This document shows, piece after piece, positions 30,219-34,223 of a stretch of DNA of 34,223 bases (position 1 is its first letter; every line of letters begins with the position of its first letter). The notes beneath the pieces were generated by a model. It had not been told where the DNA came from, did not search any database, and saw only the letters and a program-made list of their open reading frames with translations. A program made the position numbers and the translations under genes. The DNA is from an uncultured Selenomonadales bacterium (GTDB lineage Bacteria > Bacillota > Negativicutes > Selenomonadales > Selenomonadaceae), in the NCBI GenBank assembly GCA_900321035.1, contig ONUH01000020.1:1-34223 (forward strand), read 5' to 3'.

Positions 30219-30797
30219 CTAAACAGCTTCCAGGATATCGGCCATCGGGACGCCGCTGGCGAGCCGCGTGCAGAAGCGCGCGGTGCAGTCGGCATAGCGC
30301 TTGAAAAGCGTCATCGACGTATCGGCGTCGGCATAGACCTTCCAAAGCCCGCAGCAGAGAAAGCCGCGTCCCTTGTGTTCGATGAAGCCTCTGACGTCAT
30401 GCGGGGGGTAGCCGAGAAAGAGGCCGATCTCATGAGGAAAGTCTTTGCTTGCGCCGGCATAGAGCTGTACGCGCCGACGAAGCCGTCCGAGCATCGCCGA
30501 AAGCGAATCCGACGGACGATACCCGTATCGCCTGAGAAGCGTCTGCGCGTCCCGCTGCCGAAGGATGCCGTCCAGGACGTCGGCCCGGTAAAAGAGCACG
30601 AGCGCGCGGCTTTCCTCGTCCAGCAGTCGAAGCATCAGGACGCCGTGACAGGCGAAGCAGGGCTCATAGTCGGCAAGCTGCGCGTCGAAATCGTCGAACC
30701 GGTTCTTTTGAAAAGCGACGAGACTTGCCGCCTTCAGACCGATAAACGTCGGGGCGCACTGATGAGCGAGCAGTTCCTCGAAATCCGCTGTCGTCAT
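30219..30797 (-). CDS. DUF3793 family protein
   Basis: 192 aa, start ATG 30797 with AGGAGGTGA upstream. Recognisable by CAPTFIGLKAASLVAF at the N-terminus, the HEIGLFLGYPPHDVRGFIEH block and the closing LCCGLWKVYAD. Function is unknown. In Firmicutes these genes commonly sit next to flavodoxin or iron-transport genes, as here. A 75-nt gap separates it from flavodoxin and the two are probably one transcript. Conserved Cys residues (CAP, CFAC, LCC) could bind a metal or cluster, which is inference. Confidence 0.88.
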   Translation of the reverse strand: MTTADFEELLAHQCAPTFIGLKAASLVAFQKNRFDDFDAQLADYEPCFACHGVLMLRLLDEESRALVLFYRADVLDGILRQRDAQTLLRRYGYRPSDSLSAMLGRLRRRVQLYAGASKDFPHEIGLFLGYPPHDVRGFIEHKGRGFLCCGLWKVYADADTSMTLFKRYADCTARFCTRLASGVPMADILEAV

Positions 30798-30821
30798 CGG
30801 CTCACCTCCTGTGATGACGAA

Positions 30822-30850
30822 ATCATAACATAAATGAAAATGTTTTTCAA
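30822..30850 (-). promoter_or_regulatory. Promoter of DUF3793-flavodoxin with Fur-like site
   Basis: On the minus strand: -35 TTGAAA (30845-30850), 17-bp spacer, -10 TATGAT (30822-30827). The palindrome TGAAAA-TGT-TTTTCA (30835-30849) covers the -35 and spacer and matches the 7-1-7 Fur box (TGATAAT-N-ATTATCA) at most positions. Confidence 0.7.
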
Positions 30851-30856
30851 TACCTT

Positions 30857-30885
30857 TTGAGAGTTTTTTTCAATTATGTTATGAT
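30857..30885 (+). promoter_or_regulatory. Promoter of the ZIP transporter gene
   Basis: -35 TTGAGA (30857-30862), 17-bp spacer, -10 TATGAT (30880-30885). The Fur-like palindrome ends 8 bp upstream of the -35, so one site could serve both divergent promoters. Confidence 0.65.
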
Positions 30886-30910
30886 AGGCTTATGAAATGA
30901 GGTGTTTATG

Positions 30911-31696
30911 ATGTTTCGTCCAGAGATAATTCTTTCTCTGCTGATTCCTTTTATAGGAACGTGCCTGGGCGCGGCCTGTGTGTTCCTTTCGCGGCAGGCG
31001 CTTTCGCCCGGCACGCAAAAGGCGCTGACCGGATTCGCGTCCGGCGTGATGGTGGCGGCGTCGGTCTGGAGCCTGCTCATCCCCGCGATGGATATGTGCG
31101 CGCCCATGGGGAGGTTCGCGTTCCTGCCCGCTGCGGGCGGCTTCTGGACCGGCACGCTGTTCCTTTTGCTGCTCGACCGCATAATCCCGCATCTGCACAT
31201 GGACGCGGAAAAAGCGGAGGGAATCCCGGCCCGCCTTTCCCGCACGACGATGATGGTGCTGGCCGTGACGCTCCACAATATCCCCGAGGGTATGGCGGTG
31301 GGCGTCATGCTGGCGGGACTCGCCGAGGGCGCGTCCGAGGTCACGATTGGCGGCGCGCTGGCGCTCTCCCTCGGCATCGCCATCCAAAACTTTCCCGAGG
31401 GCGCGATTATTTCCATGCCGCTTTACGTCAACGGAAAAAGCCGCCCATGCGCGTTCATGGGCGGCGTACTGTCCGGCGTCGTGGAGCCCGTCGGCGGCGT
31501 ACTCACCATACTGGCCGCCGGACTGATCGTGCCCGCGCTTCCCTGCTTTCTGAGCTTTGCCGCGGGCGCCATGATGTATGTGGTTGTAGAGGAGCTGATT
31601 CCCGAAATGTCGGCGGGGGAGCATTCCAACGTCGGCGTCGTCTGCTTCGCCGTCGGCTTCACCGTCATGATGGCTCTCGATACTGCGCTGGGATAA
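30911..31696 (+). CDS. ZIP-family divalent metal transporter (ZupT/GufA-like)
   Basis: 261 aa, start ATG 30911, 6 nt after GAGGTG. Eight hydrophobic segments. The binuclear metal site is conserved in helix 4 (HNIPEG: His122, Asn123, Glu126) and helix 5 (QNFPEG: Asn160, Glu163), with a short His-containing loop (HLHMD) before helix 4. Family members import Zn, Fe or Mn; the flanking Fur-like operator favours iron or manganese. A terminator follows immediately. Confidence 0.92.
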   Translation: MFRPEIILSLLIPFIGTCLGAACVFLSRQALSPGTQKALTGFASGVMVAASVWSLLIPAMDMCAPMGRFAFLPAAGGFWTGTLFLLLLDRIIPHLHMDAEKAEGIPARLSRTTMMVLAVTLHNIPEGMAVGVMLAGLAEGASEVTIGGALALSLGIAIQNFPEGAIISMPLYVNGKSRPCAFMGGVLSGVVEPVGGVLTILAAGLIVPALPCFLSFAAGAMMYVVVEELIPEMSAGEHSNVGVVCFAVGFTVMMALDTALG

Positions 31697-31707
31697 AAAA
31701 GTTGGAA

Positions 31708-31745
31708 TCAGAAAATCAGATTTCCTGATTTTCTGATTTTCCAAT
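31708..31745 (+). terminator. Intrinsic terminator of the ZIP gene
   Basis: 12-bp perfect stem TCAGAAAATCAG (31708-31719) / CTGATTTTCTGA (31725-31736) with loop ATTTC and a following TTTTCCAATTTTC. Confidence 0.8.
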
Positions 31746-31801
31746 TTTCTTACCAAAAAAATTTGCCAAATCATTTTTCGCAATGAAAGGAAATTGCGCG
31801 C

Positions 31802-31848
31802 TTGACAAAATTGAAAATGTTTCTTATTATTTATGAGAATTATTTTCA
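31802..31848 (+). promoter_or_regulatory. Fur-type promoter of the methyltransferase gene
   Basis: -35 TTGACA (31802-31807), 17-bp spacer, -10 TATTAT (31825-31830). TGAGAAT-T-ATTTTCA (31834-31848) just downstream matches the 7-1-7 Fur box at 12 of 14 positions, and a second half-like copy (TGAAAATGTTTCTTA, 31812-31826) lies in the spacer. Confidence 0.78.
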
Positions 31849-31865
31849 AGAAAAGAGGAATGACA

Positions 31866-32513
31866 TTGAAACAATCTTTCTTTCAAAATCTTTTGCACCG
31901 TGTTTTCCAGAACTGCGCGAAGCCGGAGGGACGGATAGGGAAATGGATAGTGAGCATGATGAACGCGTCTCACGGGCCGGTTTCCAAATGGGGGCTTTCG
32001 CATCTGGACCTGGCGCCGGACGCCGAAGTGATCGACCTGGGGTGCGGCGGCGGCAGCAACATATCGGCCATGCTCGACGCGTGCCCCGAGGGACGCGTGA
32101 CGGGGCTCGACTATTCGCCGGTCAGCGTGACGGCGTCGAAAAAGAAAAACGCCGCGGCGATCCGCGAAGGGCGCTGCCGGATCGTGGAGGGGAACGTGGC
32201 TGCGCTGCCTTTCCCCGACGAATCCTTCGACGCGGCCACGGCTTTTGAAACGATTTATTTCTGGCCGGATAATTCCTTTCCGGGGGTTCATCGCATCCTG
32301 AAGCCCGGAGGAGAGTTCCTGATCGTCTGCGAAGCCGACGGCTCCTGCCCGTCGGACGAGAAATGGACGCGCATCATCGACGGCATGAAGCTGGTATCCC
32401 GGGACAATCTGGTCTGCGCGCTGGAAAAAGCGGGCTTCCGGGACGTGCGCACGGACCAGAAATCCGTCATGGGCGATGCGGGACGCTGGCTTTGTGTGCG
32501 CGCGAAAAAGTAA
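31866..32513 (+). CDS. Class I SAM-dependent methyltransferase
   Basis: 215 aa from TTG 31866, preferred because AGAGGA ends 6 nt before it; ATG 31860 touches the ribosome site, and an in-frame ATG at 31833 lies over the promoter. Motif I is IDLGCGGGSN (56-65), the acidic end of strand 2 is GLDYS, motif II/III GNVAALPFPDESFDAATAFE, then LKPGGEFLIV. A Rossmann methyltransferase of the Methyltransf_11 type. The substrate is unknown. Iron-dependent control suggests a role in siderophore/metallophore, cofactor or haem-related metabolism, but no such cluster is adjacent. Confidence 0.88.
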   Translation: MKQSFFQNLLHRVFQNCAKPEGRIGKWIVSMMNASHGPVSKWGLSHLDLAPDAEVIDLGCGGGSNISAMLDACPEGRVTGLDYSPVSVTASKKKNAAAIREGRCRIVEGNVAALPFPDESFDAATAFETIYFWPDNSFPGVHRILKPGGEFLIVCEADGSCPSDEKWTRIIDGMKLVSRDNLVCALEKAGFRDVRTDQKSVMGDAGRWLCVRAKK

Positions 32514-32548
32514 TCGCGGCGGATATTGGTTGCAGGAATTTCGCTATA

Positions 32549-32593
32549 GTAAAAAGCACTGCCGAAGGCGTAATGCTTCGACAGTGCTTTTTG
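32549..32593. terminator. Convergent terminator (methyltransferase / glyoxalase)
   Basis: AAAAAGCACTG and CAGTGCTTTTT pair around an inner CCGAAG...CTTCG stretch, with A and T tracts on both sides, between the convergent genes. Confidence 0.8.
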
Positions 32594-32640
32594 CGTTCTT
32601 CCTTTTTATCGGGCGTTTCCGCGGAGGCGAGACTTTGGCG

Positions 32641-33000
32641 TCACTGCGGCAGGACTTCCAGCCAATAGCCGTCCGGATCGGAAATGAAGTAAATCCCCAT
32701 GCCCGGATTCTCGTAGCAGATGCAGCCCATTTGCTTGTGCTTTTCATGGGCGGCGTCAAAGTCGTCTGCCGTGAACGCCAGATGGAACTCGTTGTCCCCT
32801 AAGTTATACGGCTCTTTCCGGTCTTTCAGCCAGGTCAGCTCTAAAAGATGCTTGCTTTTGTGGGCGTCGCCCAAATAGACGATGATGAAACCCTCGCCGT
32901 TGATACGGCGGACTTCTTTCAGCCCCAGGGCTTCCTCATAGAATTTTATGCTGCGGTCCAAATCCAGCACGTTGAGATTGTTGTGGGCAAAATGAAACAT
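32641..33000 (-). CDS. gloA: Glyoxalase I (lactoylglutathione lyase-like, VOC family)
   Basis: 119 aa, start ATG 33000 with AAAGGAG upstream. The four metal ligands are placed as in bacterial GloA: His6, Glu54, His73 and Glu115. Two beta-alpha-beta-beta-beta modules are visible (RSIKFYEEALGLKEV and FDAAHEKHKQMGC). Converts the methylglyoxal-thiol adduct to a thioester; which thiol is used here is unknown. Own promoter (33061-33089). It adds to the carbonyl-detoxification capacity of the window but is not linked to the MerR operons. Confidence 0.88.
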   Translation of the reverse strand: MFHFAHNNLNVLDLDRSIKFYEEALGLKEVRRINGEGFIIVYLGDAHKSKHLLELTWLKDRKEPYNLGDNEFHLAFTADDFDAAHEKHKQMGCICYENPGMGIYFISDPDGYWLEVLPQ

Positions 33001-33060
33001 AGTTTTTGCTCCTTTCTTGCGTCCCTTTATGTCGGCGAACTCCGTTTTCGCCGCATTATT

Positions 33061-33089
33061 ATAATATGACGGCGATACGGCAGTGTCAA
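33061..33089 (-). promoter_or_regulatory. Promoter of the glyoxalase gene
   Basis: On the minus strand: -35 TTGACA (33084-33089), 17-bp spacer, -10 TATTAT (33061-33066). Confidence 0.8.
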
Positions 33090-33172
33090 TGAGGATTATG
33101 TATGGAACATGACGGCTTCCCTTTTTCGCGGGGCAGTCCCGGCAAAGGCTTTTTCGGCGCCTTGTTTCATGC

Positions 33173-33178
33173 TATAAT
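33173..33178 (+). promoter_or_regulatory. -10 element upstream of the acid phosphatase gene
   Basis: TATAAT preceded by TG-C (extended -10-like); the -35 region is poor. Leader of about 45 nt to ATG 33226. Confidence 0.45.
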
Positions 33179-33225
33179 GAAGCCGTTATCCATAGTGCGT
33201 TTTTATACTATGCAAAGGACGTGAA

Positions 33226-34074
33226 ATGATGAGGACTTGGAAGAAGTGGCTTTTGGCAGGGTGCGCGGCGTTTTTCTGCTTCGCGGGAACGCCGGCGGAG
33301 GCGGCGCTGTCCGAGGAGACGCAGGCCCGGATTTCGGCGCGGCAGCTTGCCAACGCGCAGATTGCTTCGCTGCTTTGGATGAAGACGGCTGCGGAGTACC
33401 GCGCGCTCTGCTATCAGGGGTACAACATAGCGCTGGCGGCGGTGGACCGCGCGCTGGCGAATCCTTCGGCGCGCGGCGGGAAACCGCCGGCCATCGTGCT
33501 GGATTGCGACGAGACGGTGGTGACCAGTGCCCGCGCGATGGCGAAGTCTGTCGCCGACGGGAACGGCGGCTTCACGAGCCTTTGGTGGCGGAATACCGTC
33601 CACGAGGGCAAGGCGGAAGCGATGCCGGGCGCGGCGGAGTTCCTCGCGGAGGTGCACCGGCGCGGCGTCGAGATCTTTTACGTCACGAACCGCTACAGCG
33701 TGGTGAATTACGACGCCACGGTGGAGAATCTCAAGGCGCTGCAGTTCCCTTCCGTGGATCGGGAACATCTGCTGATGATGGACGACACGAAGGCCAGCGA
33801 CAAGCAGCCGCGATTCGACAGCATCACCGCGAACTATGACGTCATCGTCTATATGGGCGACAACGTCGGGGACTTGCCCCTTCGCACGAAGGGAAAGAAC
33901 CTCGCGGAACGGGAGGCGATCATCGACGCCGCCCAAAGCGATTTCGGGACGCTGTACGTCATGTTCCCCAATCCCGTTTACGGCTCGTGGCTCAGCGCGC
34001 TTTCCAGGGATTACATGACCATGACGCCGGAGGAACGGACGGCATTTTGCCGAGAGGCGCTGACCAACCCATAA
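33226..34074 (+). CDS. Exported acid phosphatase, e(P4)/class C HAD family
   Basis: 282 aa, start ATG 33226 with AAAGGA upstream. Signal peptide 1-26 (ending TPAEA); LLAGC at 9-13 is probably too early to be a true lipobox. The HAD signature VLDCDET supplies nucleophile Asp93 and Asp95; FYVTNRY supplies motif II and YMGDNVGDL the metal-binding aspartates, with MPGAAEFLAEV between. Family enzymes dephosphorylate nucleotides (including NMN) or other phosphomonoesters at the cell surface to allow uptake of the product. Probably a single-gene transcript. Confidence 0.9.
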   Translation: MMRTWKKWLLAGCAAFFCFAGTPAEAALSEETQARISARQLANAQIASLLWMKTAAEYRALCYQGYNIALAAVDRALANPSARGGKPPAIVLDCDETVVTSARAMAKSVADGNGGFTSLWWRNTVHEGKAEAMPGAAEFLAEVHRRGVEIFYVTNRYSVVNYDATVENLKALQFPSVDREHLLMMDDTKASDKQPRFDSITANYDVIVYMGDNVGDLPLRTKGKNLAEREAIIDAAQSDFGTLYVMFPNPVYGSWLSALSRDYMTMTPEERTAFCREALTNP

Positions 34075-34132
34075 GGGGATTGAATCTTACATTTTCGCGG
34101 CCGCGCAAAAACTCCCATCCAAAATGTACTGA

Positions 34133-34169
34133 CCCCCATAAGTTAGACCAAAAATCTAGCTTATGGGGG
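34133..34169 (+). promoter_or_regulatory. Hairpin that sequesters the IS orfA ribosome site
   Basis: 15-bp stem with one mismatch: CCCCCATAAGTTAGA (34133-34147) pairs with TCTAGCTTATGGGGG (34155-34169), loop CCAAAAA. The GGGGG of the right arm is the only ribosome site for ATG 34177, so transcripts entering from outside would be poorly translated. Confidence 0.65.
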
Positions 34170-34176
34170 TTAGTTT

Positions 34177-34223
34177 ATGGCAAAGTACAGCTACGAATTC
34201 AAAAACAAGGTAGTCCACGAATA
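34177..34223 (+). CDS. IS3-family transposase OrfA (partial, 15 codons)
   Basis: Reads MAKYSYEFKNKVVHE, the opening of the IS3/IS150-group OrfA helix-turn-helix protein that binds the IS ends. The remainder is beyond the right edge. Start ATG 34177, 7 nt after GGGGG. Confidence 0.85.
   Translation, partial: MAKYSYEFKNKVVHE

Larger units (their letters stand above)
34125..34223 (+). mobile_element. Left end of an IS3-family insertion sequence (truncated by window)
   Basis: Begins with TGTACTGACCCCCATAAG, like the terminal inverted repeats of IS3/IS150-group elements, and contains the start of orfA at 34177. The other end and the target duplication are outside the window. Confidence 0.8.

Noticed and set aside
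1..34223. CRISPR arrays, tRNA and rRNA genes
   Set aside because: No regularly spaced short repeats and no tRNA- or rRNA-like sequence were noticed on either strand; this was by eye, without a search program.

Overview
The window looks like a chromosomal segment of a high-G+C diderm Firmicute, most likely Negativicutes (Selenomonadales/Veillonellales type). It encodes an outer-membrane two-partner-secretion transporter and many Sec- or Tat-exported (periplasmic) enzymes. At the same time it uses strong AGGAGG-type ribosome sites and Firmicute-like families (PrsW, RsiV/DUF3298, DUF3793, PcrA). The genus cannot be fixed from sequence alone. No tRNA, rRNA or CRISPR array was seen.

Layout. (1) 1-3057, minus: a two-partner secretion pair, the TpsB barrel followed by a TpsA exoprotein that runs off the left edge, with a ~140-bp imperfect inverted-repeat element between them. 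(2) 3119-3355, minus: a possible 42-aa small protein with its own promoter and terminator. (3) 3549-5292, minus: PrsW-like protease, GNAT acetyltransferase and MerR regulator. (4) 5405-11051, plus: an eight-gene operon diverging from merR (two exported alpha/beta hydrolases, two flavodoxin-fold proteins with four-cysteine motifs, exported carboxymuconolactone-decarboxylase-like protein, aldo/keto reductase, exported cupin). (5) 11190-14564, plus: DUF362 Tat lipoprotein, Tat-type metallo-beta-lactamase-fold enzyme and ferredoxin-fused aldo/keto reductase. The promoters of blocks 4 and 5 share a MerR-type architecture (19-bp spacer with the same dyad), so one MerR protein probably controls both. 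(6) 14624-19738: LysR regulator divergent from exported hydrolase, MFS exporter, cyclophilin-like lipoprotein and a second ferredoxin-fused aldo/keto reductase. Blocks 3-6 read as a redox/electrophile detoxification island acting in both periplasm and cytoplasm; the substrate is unknown.

(7) 19860-20509: a structured leader RNA candidate before a small exported protein. (8) 20723-24271, minus: PcrA/UvrD helicase and an RsiV/DUF3298-type exported protein. (9) 24339-26023: an AAA/DUF4143 ATPase gene inserted at the 3' end of a P-type ATPase gene, bounded by 125-bp direct repeats that duplicate the ATPase 3' end and its terminator.

(10) 25951-32513: an iron-regulated region. A four-gene minus-strand operon (68-aa membrane protein, two HMA-like proteins without metal cysteines, P1B-type ATPase with an SCG membrane motif) starts at a consensus promoter overlapped by Fur-like boxes and resembles ferrosome (fez) loci. 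DUF3793-flavodoxin, a ZIP transporter and a methyltransferase also have Fur-like 7-1-7 sites in their promoters. (11) 32641-34223: glyoxalase I, an exported DDDD-type acid phosphatase, and the left end of an IS3-family insertion sequence cut by the window edge.
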